Shown here piece after piece: positions 48,433-57,912 of a stretch of DNA of 64,000 nucleotides. The stretch spans positions 62,001 through 126,000 of the forward strand of contig NZ_JBDJAW010000014.1 of NCBI RefSeq assembly GCF_039649665.1. Direction: 5' to 3'. The stretch is from Microbispora sp. ZYX-F-249. GTDB taxonomy: Bacteria > Actinomycetota > Actinomycetes > Streptosporangiales > Streptosporangiaceae. The notes below the pieces were generated by a model. That model saw nothing but the letters and a program-made list of their open reading frames with translations. It was not told the origin of the DNA and did not search any database. The position numbers and the translations under genes were made by a program. Position 1 is the stretch's first letter. Each line of letters begins with the position of its first letter.

Positions 48433-50790
48433 ATGACATTCGTAGACGCGCCGGGCATCGCGCCCTGGCGGGACGCCGAGCGGCCTCTCGACGAGCGCGT
48501 GGAGGCGCTGCTGGCCGAGATGACGCTGGAGGAGAAGGTCGCCCAGCTCGGTTCGGTCTGGGTCGACATCTCGACCGCCGGATCCGAGGCGGCGTCGGGC
48601 AACGTCGCCCCGTTGCAGGACCTGTTCATGAAGGACGGCGCCGACCTCGACGACCGGATCCGCGGCGGAGTCGGTCACCTGACCCGCGTGTACGGCACGG
48701 CGCCGGTGAGCCCGGCCGAGGGCGCGGCCGGGCTGCGCTCGCTGCAGGAGCAGGTGGTGGCGGCCAACCGGTTCGGCATCCCCGCGATCGCGCACGAGGA
48801 GTGCCTGACCGGGTTCGCAACGTACGGCGCGACCGCCTATCCCACGCCGCTGGCCTGGGCCGCGACCTTCGACCCCGCCCTCGTGGAGCGGATGGCCCGG
48901 GCCATCGGGGACGACCTGCGGGCCGTCGGCGTCCACCAGGGCCTGTCCCCCGTCCTCGACGTGGTGCGCGACTACCGGTGGGGCCGGGTCGAGGAGACGC
49001 TCGGCGAGGACCCCTACGTCGTCGGCCAGATCGGCGCGGCGTACGTGCGCGGCCTCGAGAAGGCCGGGATCATCGCGACGCTCAAGCACTTCGCCGGCTA
49101 CGCCGCCTCCCGGGCGGGCCGCAACCACGCGCCGGTCAGCATCGGCCCCCGGGAGATGGCCGACGTCATCCTCCCGCCGTTCGAGACGGCGATCCGCGAG
49201 GGCGGCGCCCGGTCGGTCATGAACTCCTACACCGACGTCGACGGCGTCCCCGTCGCCGCCAACGCCGACCTGCTGCGGCGCGTGCTGCGCGACCAGTGGG
49301 GCTTCGACGGCACCGTCGTGGCCGACTACTGGGCGGTGCCGTTCCTCGCCATGAACCACCACGTCGCCGAGGACGAGGCGCACGCCGGCGCCATCGCGCT
49401 GCGCGCGGGCATCGACGTGGAGCTGCCGGAGACGGTCGGCTACGGCGAGCGCCTGGTCGAGCAGGTGCGGGCGGGCCACGTGGCGGAGTCGCTGGTCGAC
49501 GAGGCGGTCCGCCGGGTGCTGGTGCAGAAGATCGAGCTGGGCCTGCTGGACGGCGGGCCGCTCGTGCCCGAGGGCGCCGGCGACGTCGACCTGGACGGCC
49601 CCCGCAACCGCGACCTGGCCCGCACGGTCGCCGAGCGGTCCGTCGTGCTGCTCAGCAATGCCGCCGGCGTGCTGCCGCTGGCCGCCGGGACGCCCGCCCG
49701 GATCGCGGTCGTCGGCCCGTGCGCCGACGACCCGCAGACCCTGCTCGGCTGCTACGCCTTCCCCAACCACGTGCTCGACCGCTTCCCCGACCACGGCATG
49801 GGCCTGCCCATCGCCCCCGTCCTCGACGGCCTGCGGGCCGAGTTCCCCTCCGCCGACCTGCGGTTCGCGCGGGGCACGGACGTGTCGGGCGACGACACCT
49901 CGGGCATCGCCGAGGCCGCCGCGCTGGCCGCGGACTCCGACCTCGTGCTGCTGTTCGTCGGCGACCGGGCCGGGCTGTTCGGCAACGGCACCTCCGGCGA
50001 GGGCTGCGACGCCGCCCACCTCGCCCTGCCCGGGGTTCAGCCGGAGCTGGTCGAGGCGGTCCTGGCCGCCGGCACGCCGACCGTGCTGGTCGTGGTGTCC
50101 GGCCGGCCGTACGCGGTGGGCACCTACGCCGGCCGGGCCGCCGCCGCGCTCCAGGCGTTCCTGCCGGGCGTGGAGGGAGGCGCGGCGATCGCGGGGGTGC
50201 TCAGCGGCCGGGTCGAGCCCTCGGGCCGCCTGCCCGTCCAGATCCCCGGCTCCCCGTTCGTCAACCCCTCCACGTATCTGCAGCCGCCCCTGGGACTGCG
50301 CACGGACGGCATCTCCGTGTCCGACCCGACCCCGGCCTTCCCCTTCGGCCACGGCCTGTCGTACACGACGGTCCGGTACGACGCGCTGACGACGTCCGTG
50401 GAGCGGTGCCCCACGGACGGCATGCTCGAGGCGCGGGTGACCGTCACCAACACCGGTTCCCGGGCGGCGGAGGAGGTCGTGCAGCTGTACGCCTCCGACC
50501 CGGTGGCGCTGGTGGCCCGTCCCGTCGCGCAGCTCGTGGGCTTCGCCCGGGTGCCGCTCGCGCCCGGCGAGACCCGCGAGGTGGTCTTCGACGTGCCGGC
50601 CGACGCCTTCTCCTACACCGGCCCCGACCTGCGCCGGATCGTCGAACCCGGAGTGATCGCGCTCACCGCCGGCCCGTCCGCCGCCGACCGCCCGCTGCGC
50701 GCCGAGATCCTGCTGACCGGCGACACCGCCGTGCTCGGCCGGGCCCGGCGGCTCACCACGCACGCGCGGACGCCCGAACCGGCCTCCTGA
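48433..50790 (+). CDS. GH3 beta-glucosidase/beta-xylosidase (1)
   Basis: A 785-residue cytosolic GH3 enzyme. The (beta/alpha)8 domain has EEKVAQLGSVW, ATYGATAYPTPLAWAATFDPALVERMA, GRVEETLGEDPYVV, LKHFAGYAA and the nucleophile in DGTVVADYWAV (Asp298). The alpha/beta sandwich (about 395-590) ends with the FPFGHGLSYTTV segment, then a fibronectin-III-like domain (about 650-750). The ATG at 48433 has AAGGG upstream; no signal peptide, so it acts on imported oligosaccharides. The closest overall form is the actinobacterial xylosidase/glucosidase group. Divergent from the LacI regulator and preceded by its operator. Confidence 0.92.
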   Translation: MTFVDAPGIAPWRDAERPLDERVEALLAEMTLEEKVAQLGSVWVDISTAGSEAASGNVAPLQDLFMKDGADLDDRIRGGVGHLTRVYGTAPVSPAEGAAGLRSLQEQVVAANRFGIPAIAHEECLTGFATYGATAYPTPLAWAATFDPALVERMARAIGDDLRAVGVHQGLSPVLDVVRDYRWGRVEETLGEDPYVVGQIGAAYVRGLEKAGIIATLKHFAGYAASRAGRNHAPVSIGPREMADVILPPFETAIREGGARSVMNSYTDVDGVPVAANADLLRRVLRDQWGFDGTVVADYWAVPFLAMNHHVAEDEAHAGAIALRAGIDVELPETVGYGERLVEQVRAGHVAESLVDEAVRRVLVQKIELGLLDGGPLVPEGAGDVDLDGPRNRDLARTVAERSVVLLSNAAGVLPLAAGTPARIAVVGPCADDPQTLLGCYAFPNHVLDRFPDHGMGLPIAPVLDGLRAEFPSADLRFARGTDVSGDDTSGIAEAAALAADSDLVLLFVGDRAGLFGNGTSGEGCDAAHLALPGVQPELVEAVLAAGTPTVLVVVSGRPYAVGTYAGRAAAALQAFLPGVEGGAAIAGVLSGRVEPSGRLPVQIPGSPFVNPSTYLQPPLGLRTDGISVSDPTPAFPFGHGLSYTTVRYDALTTSVERCPTDGMLEARVTVTNTGSRAAEEVVQLYASDPVALVARPVAQLVGFARVPLAPGETREVVFDVPADAFSYTGPDLRRIVEPGVIALTAGPSAADRPLRAEILLTGDTAVLGRARRLTTHARTPEPAS

Positions 50791-50922
50791 CCGTGACGGG
50801 CGGCAGGCGGGCGGCCACGCCGTCCGCCTGCCAGTCCGCCCGCGGCTTCCCCTGCCCGGAGCGCGCCGCTGCTCCTTCTGTGTAAGACGATATGAAGCAC
50901 CCCCGTGGAAGGAGCCTCCCCG

Positions 50923-53160
50923 TTGGCCCGGACCGACCTCGACGCGCTCGCACTGGACGCGCTCACGCTTGAGCAGAAGGCCGCACTGCTGTCGGGCCGG
51001 GACTTCTGGACCACCAAGCCGCTGGATCAGGCGGGGATCCCCTCCATCGCCCTGTGCGACGGGCCGCACGGCGTCCGCCGGGAGGCCGGCGGCTCCGACC
51101 ATCTCGGCATCAACGACAGCCTGCCCGCCACCTGCTTCCCGCCCGCCGTCGCGGTCGGGTCGAGCTGGGATCCCGAGGTGGCCGCCCGGATCGGCGCGGC
51201 GGTCGGCCGGGAGGGCCGGGCCCTCGGCGTGGCCGTCGTACTGGGCCCCGGCGTGAACATCAAGCGCTCGCCGCTGTGCGGGCGCAACTTCGAGTACTAC
51301 TCCGAGGACCCCCTGCTGTCGGGCGTCCTGGGGGCGGCGCACGTCGCCGCGCTGCAGGCCGAGGGGCCGGGCGCGTCGGTCAAGCACTTCGCCGCCAACA
51401 ACCAGGAGACCGAGCGCATGCGGGTCAGCGCCGACGTGGACGAGCGCACCCTGCGTGAGATCTACTTCCCCGCGTTCGAGCGGGTGGTCACCGAGGCCAG
51501 GCCCGCCACCGTCATGTGCTCCTACAACCGCGTCAACGGGGTCTACGCCTCGCAGAACCGGTGGCTGCTCACCGATGTCCTGCGCCGCGAGTGGGGCTTC
51601 ACCGGCGTCGTCGTCTCCGACTGGGGCGCCGTGCAGGACCGGGTCGCCGCGCTGGCCGCCGGCCTCGATCTGGAGATGCCGGGCACCGGCGGCGCGGGCG
51701 ACCGGCGCGTCGTTGAGGCCGTCCGCGCGGGCGAGCTCGACGAGGCCGTCGTGGACGCGAGCGTGCGCCGCGTCGCCGCTCTCACCGCACGCCACAGCGG
51801 CGTGTCCGGCGCGTTCGACGCCGACGCCCACCACGCGCTCGCGCGTGAGCTCGCCGCCGAGTGCGCCGTGCTGCTCAAGAACGACAACGACGTGCTCCCC
51901 CTCCCGGCGGGCGCCCGCGTCGCCGTGATCGGCGAGTTCGCGGTCAGGCCCCGGTTCCAGGGCGGCGGCAGCTCCCACATCAACGCGACGCGGGTCGACG
52001 CGGCGCTCGACGCGATCCGCGCCCACGCCCCGGACGCCGCCTACGCCCAGGGGTTCTCGCTGGACGGAACGGGCGACGGCCGGGAGCTCCGCGAGGCGGC
52101 TGCCGAGGCCGCGGCGGCCGCCGACGTCGCCGTCGTCTTCGCCGGTCTGAGCGAGCGGGAGGAGTCCGAGGGGTTCGACCGGGAGACCATCGACCTGCCC
52201 GCCGTCCAGGTCGAGCTGATCCGCGCCGTCGCCGCCGCGGCCCGCCGTACGGTGGTCGTCCTGTCCAACGGCGGCGTCGTCTCGCTGGAGGGCTGGCACG
52301 ACGACGTGGACGCCGTCCTCGAAGGCTGGCTGCTCGGCCAGGCGGGCGGCTCCGCCGTCGCCGACCTCCTCTTCGGTGTCGTGAACCCCTCCGGGCGCCT
52401 CGCCGAGAGCATCCCGTTCCGGCTGCAGGACACGCCGAGCTACCTCAACTTCCCCGGCGAGGCCGGGCACGTGCGCTACGGCGAGGGCGTCATGGTGGGC
52501 TACCGCTACCACGAGACGGCCGAGCGGCCCGTGCGCTACCCGTTCGGCCACGGGCTCGGCTATACGACGTTCGCGACCAGCGGCCTCAGGGTCGTCCGTA
52601 CGGGCGACGACACGGCGACCGTCACCGTGACGGTGACCAACACCGGCAGGCGGGCGGGCAAGCACGTCGTGCAGGTCTACGTCGCGACCACCGCGGGTCC
52701 CGTACGACGGCCCGCCCGGGAGCTGCGGGCCTTCACGAAGGTCGCGCTCGCCCCCGGCGAGTCGCGCACGGTCACCCTTCCCCTCGGCCGGCGGGCGTTC
52801 GCCTACTACGACGTCACGCTCGGCCGGTGGGTGGTGGCGCCGGGCGACTACACGATCCAGATCGGCGAGAACGCCTCGGCCGTCGTGGCCGAGACGACGA
52901 TCGGCCTCGACGGCGACGCCGCCGTCCCCGTGGTGTCGCTCGACTCGACGCTCGGCGAGTGGCTCTCCCATCCGCACGCCGGGCCGGCTCTCCTCAGGGT
53001 CCTCACCTCCGGGAGGAGCGAGCGGCCCGCGGAGCACGACGCCGACGGGCTGCGGATGGCCTCGTCGATGCCGATGGGACGGTTCCTGACCTTCGCCGGC
53101 ATCGACCTCCCCGGCGAGACCCTGCGGGAGCTGGTGCGCCTGGGCGGCCCCGCGGCCTGA
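50923..53160 (+). CDS. GH3 beta-glucosidase (2), TTG start
   Basis: A 745-residue cytosolic GH3 enzyme of the bacterial BglB type. LTLEQKAALLSGRDFWTTKPL opens it; GVNIKRSPLCGRNFEYYSEDP, VKHFAANNQETERM and VVVSDWGAVQDR (nucleophile Asp233) are catalytic-domain motifs. The sandwich domain, YPFGHGLGYTTF and an FnIII domain (about 560-640) follow. TTG at 50923 is chosen because AAGGAG lies 8 nt upstream; GTG 50905 has no site. It is 130 bp after the first GH3 and probably in the same LacI regulon. Confidence 0.92.
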   Translation: MARTDLDALALDALTLEQKAALLSGRDFWTTKPLDQAGIPSIALCDGPHGVRREAGGSDHLGINDSLPATCFPPAVAVGSSWDPEVAARIGAAVGREGRALGVAVVLGPGVNIKRSPLCGRNFEYYSEDPLLSGVLGAAHVAALQAEGPGASVKHFAANNQETERMRVSADVDERTLREIYFPAFERVVTEARPATVMCSYNRVNGVYASQNRWLLTDVLRREWGFTGVVVSDWGAVQDRVAALAAGLDLEMPGTGGAGDRRVVEAVRAGELDEAVVDASVRRVAALTARHSGVSGAFDADAHHALARELAAECAVLLKNDNDVLPLPAGARVAVIGEFAVRPRFQGGGSSHINATRVDAALDAIRAHAPDAAYAQGFSLDGTGDGRELREAAAEAAAAADVAVVFAGLSEREESEGFDRETIDLPAVQVELIRAVAAAARRTVVVLSNGGVVSLEGWHDDVDAVLEGWLLGQAGGSAVADLLFGVVNPSGRLAESIPFRLQDTPSYLNFPGEAGHVRYGEGVMVGYRYHETAERPVRYPFGHGLGYTTFATSGLRVVRTGDDTATVTVTVTNTGRRAGKHVVQVYVATTAGPVRRPARELRAFTKVALAPGESRTVTLPLGRRAFAYYDVTLGRWVVAPGDYTIQIGENASAVVAETTIGLDGDAAVPVVSLDSTLGEWLSHPHAGPALLRVLTSGRSERPAEHDADGLRMASSMPMGRFLTFAGIDLPGETLRELVRLGGPAA

Positions 53161-53181
53161 CCCACCCCGCGGTCCCGGCGG

Positions 53182-54147
53182 TCAGCCGAGGCGCTGGGCG
53201 CGGCCGAGCAGCCGCTGGGCGACCACGACCAGGGCGAGGAACAGGCCGCTGACGACCTGCTGGAAGGCCGACGTGAGGTTGCCCACTTGGTTGATCAGGC
53301 TCTGGATCACCCCGAGCAGCAGCACCCCGGCGATGGTGCCGGTGATGCCCCCCGCTCCCCCGGTCAGCAGCGTGCCGCCGATCACCACCGCGGCGATCAC
53401 GTCGAGTTCCAGGCCGATGCCGAGGATCGTGACGCCGGAGGAGAGCCGGGCCGCGTTCAGCACCCCGGCGAGGCCCGCGAGCAGGCCCGACATCAGGTAG
53501 ACGTAGACCTTCGTCCGTGCGACCGGCACGCCCATCAGCGCGGCCCCCTGCTCGTTGCCGCCGACCGCGTAGACGTTCTGCCCGAAGGCCGTCCGCTGGA
53601 GCAGGACCATGGCGGCCACCGCCAGGAGCGCGGTGATGTAGACCGGCCAGGTCAGGCCGAGCAGGCCGCCCTGGCCGAGCCGCGCGAACGCGGAGTCCTC
53701 CACGAGGTAGGTGGTGGCGCCCTCGCCGGAGATCGCCAGCATCAGCCCGCGCACGCCCAGCAGCCCGGCCAGGGTGACGATGAACGGCGCCATCCCCGTC
53801 CTGGCGATGAGCAGCCCCTGGAGGAGCCCCACCAGCCCGCACGCGGCGAGCGGCAGCGCCAGCGCGACGAACAGCCCGTACTGCGAGCCGTACGCCGCGA
53901 GGACCCCGCCGAACACGAACAGCGACCCCACCGACAGGTCGATGCCGCCGCTGATGATCACGAAGGTCATGCCGATGGCGATGACCGCGGTGAACGACGA
54001 GGAGACGAGGACGCTGGCGGCGTTGCCCGCGGTGGCGAAGGAGTCGAAGGCGAGGCTGCCGATGATCACCAGCGCCGCCAGCACCATCGGCGCGCCGTGC
54101 TGCTGGAGGACGCGGCTCACCTGCTCACGTCCGGGCGATCGGGTCAT
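53182..54147 (-). CDS. Sugar ABC permease, YjfF-like
   Basis: A 321-residue inner-membrane permease of the RbsC class with about nine helices. FVIISGGIDLSVGSLFVFGGV is the family signature, GMAPFIVTLAGLLGVRGL and the EAA-like segment AFGQNVYAVGGNEQGAALMGVPV contact the ATPase. It overlaps the preceding permease by 4 nt (ATGA). Last gene of the SBP-ATPase-permease-permease operon, the same order as ytfQ-ytfR-ytfT-yjfF. Confidence 0.9.
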   Translation of the reverse strand: MTRSPGREQVSRVLQQHGAPMVLAALVIIGSLAFDSFATAGNAASVLVSSSFTAVIAIGMTFVIISGGIDLSVGSLFVFGGVLAAYGSQYGLFVALALPLAACGLVGLLQGLLIARTGMAPFIVTLAGLLGVRGLMLAISGEGATTYLVEDSAFARLGQGGLLGLTWPVYITALLAVAAMVLLQRTAFGQNVYAVGGNEQGAALMGVPVARTKVYVYLMSGLLAGLAGVLNAARLSSGVTILGIGLELDVIAAVVIGGTLLTGGAGGITGTIAGVLLLGVIQSLINQVGNLTSAFQQVVSGLFLALVVVAQRLLGRAQRLG

Positions 54148-55094
54148 CGGGTTCCTCGCTCCCTGGTGGCGTACACGGCGGCCAGGATGATGACCGCCTG
54201 CACGATCTGCGTCCACGACTGCGGCAGGTTGTGCTTGATGAGGGTGGCCGACAGCAACTGCATGAGCAGGGCGCCCATGACCGTGCTGAGCACCCGGATC
54301 CGCCCGCCGCTGAGCGGCGTGCCGCCCACCACGACCGCCGTGATGGCCGACAGCTCGATGAACAGGCCGAGCGAGGTCGGATCGCTCGCCTGCAGCCGCG
54401 CGGTCGCGAGCACCCCGGCGAGTGCGGCCAGCACCCCCGAGATCACGTAGACCAGCAGCAGCACCCGGCGGACGGGCAGCCCGGACAGCTCGCTGGCCGC
54501 GCGGTTGCCGCCGATCGCCACCACCTGCCTGCCGAACGTCGTCCTGCGGACCACGAACGCCATCAGCAGCGTCAGCACGGCCGCGATGACCACGATCACC
54601 GGGACGCCGGACAGCGAGCTGCTGCCGAGCGCGATCAGGTCGGGGTTGCGGAACTCGACGAGCTGCGGGACGAGCACGTTGGCCAGGCCCCGGACGCCGA
54701 CCAGCAGCGCGAGCGTGGCCACGATCGGCTGCACGCCCACGTAGGCGACCAGCGCGCCGCCCGCGGTGCCGGCCACCGCCCCGCCGGCGAGGGCGACCAG
54801 CAGCGCCGGCCACGCGCCGTACCCGAGGTAGAGCGCGACGAGCGCGGCGGCCAGCGCCATGACCGAGCCGACCGACAGGTCGATGCCCTGCGTGCCGATC
54901 ACCAGCGCCATGCCGAGCGACACGATCACGATCGGGGCGACCTGCACGAGCTGGGTGCGGAAGTTCGCCACGTCGAGGAAGTGGGGGGTGAACAGCACGT
55001 TGAACAGCAGCAGGACGCCGACCGCGGCGTAGACGCCGTACTCCTGGGCCCAGGCGAGCACCCGCCGCCCGGGTGGTGCGACCGCTTCAGCCAT
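54144..55094 (-). CDS. Sugar ABC permease, YtfT-like
   Basis: A 316-residue RbsC-class permease. VIGTQGIDLSVGSVMALAAAL, GVQPIVATLALLVGVRGLANVLV and TTFGRQVVAIGGNRAASELSGLPV are the landmark segments. It overlaps the ATPase gene by 8 nt and the second permease by 4 nt, so the two permeases form a heterodimer with coupled synthesis. Confidence 0.9.
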   Translation of the reverse strand: MAEAVAPPGRRVLAWAQEYGVYAAVGVLLLFNVLFTPHFLDVANFRTQLVQVAPIVIVSLGMALVIGTQGIDLSVGSVMALAAALVALYLGYGAWPALLVALAGGAVAGTAGGALVAYVGVQPIVATLALLVGVRGLANVLVPQLVEFRNPDLIALGSSSLSGVPVIVVIAAVLTLLMAFVVRRTTFGRQVVAIGGNRAASELSGLPVRRVLLLVYVISGVLAALAGVLATARLQASDPTSLGLFIELSAITAVVVGGTPLSGGRIRVLSTVMGALLMQLLSATLIKHNLPQSWTQIVQAVIILAAVYATRERGTR

Positions 55095-56637
55095 CGGACC
55101 CCGCTCCTCGTTCGGCGATGGACGCCATGATCTTGTCCTCCGTGACGTCGTCGCCGGACAGCTCGCCGACGACGGCGCCCTCGCGCAGCACCAGGATCCG
55201 GTCGGCGCCCTCCACCAGCTCCTCCAGATCCGACGAGATCAGTAACACGCCCAGGCCCTCCTCGGCCAGCTCGTCCACGAGGGCCTGCACCTCGGCCTTG
55301 GCGCCCACGTCGATGCCGCGGGTGGGCTCGTCCAGCAGCAGGACCTTCGGCCGGACGGCGAGCCACCGCGCGAGCAGCACCTTCTGCTGGTTGCCGCCGG
55401 ACAGCTCCTGCACCGGCTGGTGGGGCGAGGCCGCCTTGATCCTGAGCCGGCGCATGAAGACCTCGACGACCTTGTCGATCTTCGCGTCGGAGACGACTCC
55501 GGCCCGCGACAGCGACGGCAGGGCGGCGAGCGCGATGTTCTCCCGGACCGACAGCGCCGGGATGATGCCCTCGGCCTTGCGGTCCTCGGGCAGCAGGCTG
55601 ACCCCGGCCCTGATCGCCGCCGTGGTCGAGCCGGTGCGCAGGGGCAGGCCGGCGACGAGCACCCGGCCCGCGTCCAGCGGGAGCGCGCCCACGATGCCCT
55701 TGGCGGTCTCGCTGCGCCCCGCTCCGAGCAGCCCGCCCAGGCCGACGACCTCGCCGGGCCACACCGAGACGTCCACCCCGCGCAGCGCCTGCCGCCGGGT
55801 CAGGCCCACGGCCTGTACGGCGGGCGGGGCGCCGTTTCCGTCACCGGCCCGGTGGCGGTCCCGGGAGAACCTGGTCAGGCCGCCGGTCCTGACCTCGTCG
55901 AGGTCGCGGCCCAGCATGAGGGCGATGAGCCTCAGCCGTTCGAGCCCGGCGAGCGGGCCCGTGTGCGCGACCCGCCCGTCGCGCAGCACGGTGACCCGGT
56001 CGCACACCGCGTACAGCTCGTCCAGGCGGTGGCTGACGTAGACGACCGCGATGCCGTCGTCCCTGAGTCTCCTGATCACCGAGAACAGCGTCTCGACCTC
56101 GCGCGGCTCCAGCGACGAGGTGGGCTCGTCCATGATGACCACGCGGGCGTCGATCGCCACGGCCCTGGCCAGGGCGACCATCTGCTGGGCGCCCATCCCG
56201 AGCGTGCGCAGCGGGCGGCGCACGTCGGTGACGACGCCGTAGCCCGCGAGGATCCGCTCCGCCTCGCCGTACATCGCGGCGGTGTCGATGACGCCCAGGC
56301 GGCCGCGCGGCTCGCGGCCGAGCATCAGGTTGCGGGCCACGCTCATCATGGGGACGAGGTTGACCTCCTGGTAGATGGTCGAGATCCCGGCGCGCTGCGC
56401 GTCGAGCGGCGTCCCGAAGGCCACGGGCGAACCGTCGTAGATCAGCTCACCGGCGTCGGGGCGGTGGACGCCGGTGAAGACCTTGATCAACGTGGACTTG
56501 CCCGCGCCGTTCTCGCCCACGAGGGCGTGCACCTCGCCGGGGAAGAGGGCGAGGGACACACCGTCGAGGGCCCTCACGCCGGGAAAGCGCTTGCTGATCT
56601 GCCTGGCTTCGAGCACCGGTGCGGCCGACTGGCTCAA
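55087..56637 (-). CDS. Sugar ABC ATPase, YtfR/RbsA-like
   Basis: A 516-residue double-NBD ATPase. NBD1: Walker A GENGAGKST (about 40-48), first-half signature LGMGAQQMVALARA, Walker B VVIMDEPTSSL and switch His in YVSHRLDEL. NBD2: GLLGAGRSETAKG in place of a Walker A, LSGGNQQKVLLARWL and VLLLDEPTRGIDVGAK. This asymmetry is normal in the CUT2 class. The start is TTG at 56637 with AGGAAGG 7 nt upstream; GTG 56616 would lose the N-terminal strand. Confidence 0.9.
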   Translation of the reverse strand: MSQSAAPVLEARQISKRFPGVRALDGVSLALFPGEVHALVGENGAGKSTLIKVFTGVHRPDAGELIYDGSPVAFGTPLDAQRAGISTIYQEVNLVPMMSVARNLMLGREPRGRLGVIDTAAMYGEAERILAGYGVVTDVRRPLRTLGMGAQQMVALARAVAIDARVVIMDEPTSSLEPREVETLFSVIRRLRDDGIAVVYVSHRLDELYAVCDRVTVLRDGRVAHTGPLAGLERLRLIALMLGRDLDEVRTGGLTRFSRDRHRAGDGNGAPPAVQAVGLTRRQALRGVDVSVWPGEVVGLGGLLGAGRSETAKGIVGALPLDAGRVLVAGLPLRTGSTTAAIRAGVSLLPEDRKAEGIIPALSVRENIALAALPSLSRAGVVSDAKIDKVVEVFMRRLRIKAASPHQPVQELSGGNQQKVLLARWLAVRPKVLLLDEPTRGIDVGAKAEVQALVDELAEEGLGVLLISSDLEELVEGADRILVLREGAVVGELSGDDVTEDKIMASIAERGAGSDG

Positions 56638-56731
56638 TGACTTCCCTTCCTCGCGCGGATCTCCGCGCGGCGTGCGCGCGGGCTCCCGGTGTCCGCGTAC
56701 GGAACCGGGTGCCCGCGCGGGCCTTCGCGGG

Positions 56732-57802
56732 TCAGTAGGCCTCGCCGAGGGACGCCTCGGCGTTGGAACCGTCGTACTCGCGGTCGGAGATGATGACCTT
56801 GTCCGGGATCGGCTGCCCGTCCAGGAACTTCCGCGCGGTCTCGAAGGCGAGCGGCCCGAACCGGGGGTTCGACTCGACGACCGCGTGCAGCCAGCCGTCG
56901 GCGATGGCCTGGACGGCGCTGCGGGTGCCGTCAACCGAGACGATCTTTACGGCGCCCGGGTCCTTGCCCGCGCCCTTCAGCGCGGTCACCGCGCCCAGCG
57001 CCATCTCGTCGTTCTCGGCGTAGATGCCGTTGATGTCGGGATTGGACTGGATGAGCTGCTCGGTGACCTGCTGGCCCTTCTCCCTGGCGAACTCACCGGT
57101 CTGCTCGAAGGAGATCTGGATGCCGGGCGCCTTCTCCTTGATCCGGTCCTTGAAGCCGTCGGTGCGCTCGGTGGTGACGTTGTTGCCCGGCGCGCCGAGC
57201 AGGATCGCCACCTTGCCGGTGCCGCCGAGCGCGGTGATCATCTGGTCCGCGGCCCGCTTGCCCTGCTCGTAGAAGTCCGAGCCGATGAACGTCAGGTAGT
57301 CGCCGCACGGCTTGGCGTTGATCTTGCGGTCGACCGTGATGATGGGGATCTTCTTCGCCGCGGCCTGCTGGAGCACCGGCTCCCAGCCGTCGGAGTTCAG
57401 CGGCGCGATGACGAGCAGCTTCACCCCCTGGGCGATGAGCTGCTGCACGTCGGTGATCTGCTTGGAGAACTGCGACTGCGCGTTGGTGACCTTGAGATCG
57501 GCGATCCCGAGCTTGGCCGCCTCGTCCTTGATGGACTTGGTCTCCGCGATGCGGAAGGGGTTGGCCTCCTTCTCCGACTGGGAGAAGCCGACCGTGGCGG
57601 TCTTCAGGTCGAACTTCGCGCCGCCGAACTGCTCCAGCGTGCAGGTCGGGCCGGCCGAGCCCGCCGGGGTCTGCACCACCTGCCGCTGCGCGGTCGCCGC
57701 GGCTCCGGCCCCCGACGCGGCCGGGGTCTCCGACTTGGCGCAGCCGGCCGCGCCGAGCAGCACGGCGAGGGTGAGCACGGCCGTGCGGGGAGATGACTTC
57801 AT
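56732..57802 (-). CDS. Sugar-binding lipoprotein, YtfQ-like
   Basis: A 356-residue solute-binding lipoprotein. Lipobox LLGAAGC (Cys21), a short Ala-rich linker, then the two-lobe CUT2 fold: TVGFSQSEKEANPFRIAETKSIKDEA, IAQGVKLLVIAPLNSDGWEPVLQQA, IPIITVDRKI, YLTFIGSDFYEQG and GIYAENDEMALGAVTALKGAG. The FSQSEKEANPFR and GSDF segments are those of galactofuranose-binding YtfQ. GGAAGGATCAGC precedes the ATG. First gene of the transporter operon, 110 bp after a GH2 gene with a strong hairpin in between. Confidence 0.9.
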   Translation of the reverse strand: MKSSPRTAVLTLAVLLGAAGCAKSETPAASGAGAAATAQRQVVQTPAGSAGPTCTLEQFGGAKFDLKTATVGFSQSEKEANPFRIAETKSIKDEAAKLGIADLKVTNAQSQFSKQITDVQQLIAQGVKLLVIAPLNSDGWEPVLQQAAAKKIPIITVDRKINAKPCGDYLTFIGSDFYEQGKRAADQMITALGGTGKVAILLGAPGNNVTTERTDGFKDRIKEKAPGIQISFEQTGEFAREKGQQVTEQLIQSNPDINGIYAENDEMALGAVTALKGAGKDPGAVKIVSVDGTRSAVQAIADGWLHAVVESNPRFGPLAFETARKFLDGQPIPDKVIISDREYDGSNAEASLGEAY

Positions 57803-57870
57803 GCTGATCCTTCCGAAGGGGGGTGACACGGCGGGCCGGGAGGACACGCCGTGCGCGGTTCTCGGGGGCC

Positions 57871-57898
57871 GGCGGCCCGGACCGTCGTCCGGGCCGCC
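57871..57898 (-). terminator. Intergenic hairpin between GH2 and the binding protein
   Basis: GGCGGCCCGGA pairs with its complement over a 6-base loop. No U-tract follows, so it may be an attenuator or mRNA-stabilising hairpin that raises binding-protein expression rather than a full terminator. Confidence 0.6.
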
Positions 57899-57912
57899 GT
57901 GGTGCCGAGAGA

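Noticed and set aside
48373-53037. A 1554-codon open frame on the minus strand opposite the two GH3 genes
   Set aside because: It is a shadow of GC-rich third positions. The plus strand encodes complete GH3 enzymes with catalytic motifs, and the minus translation is Arg/Gly/His-rich without domains.
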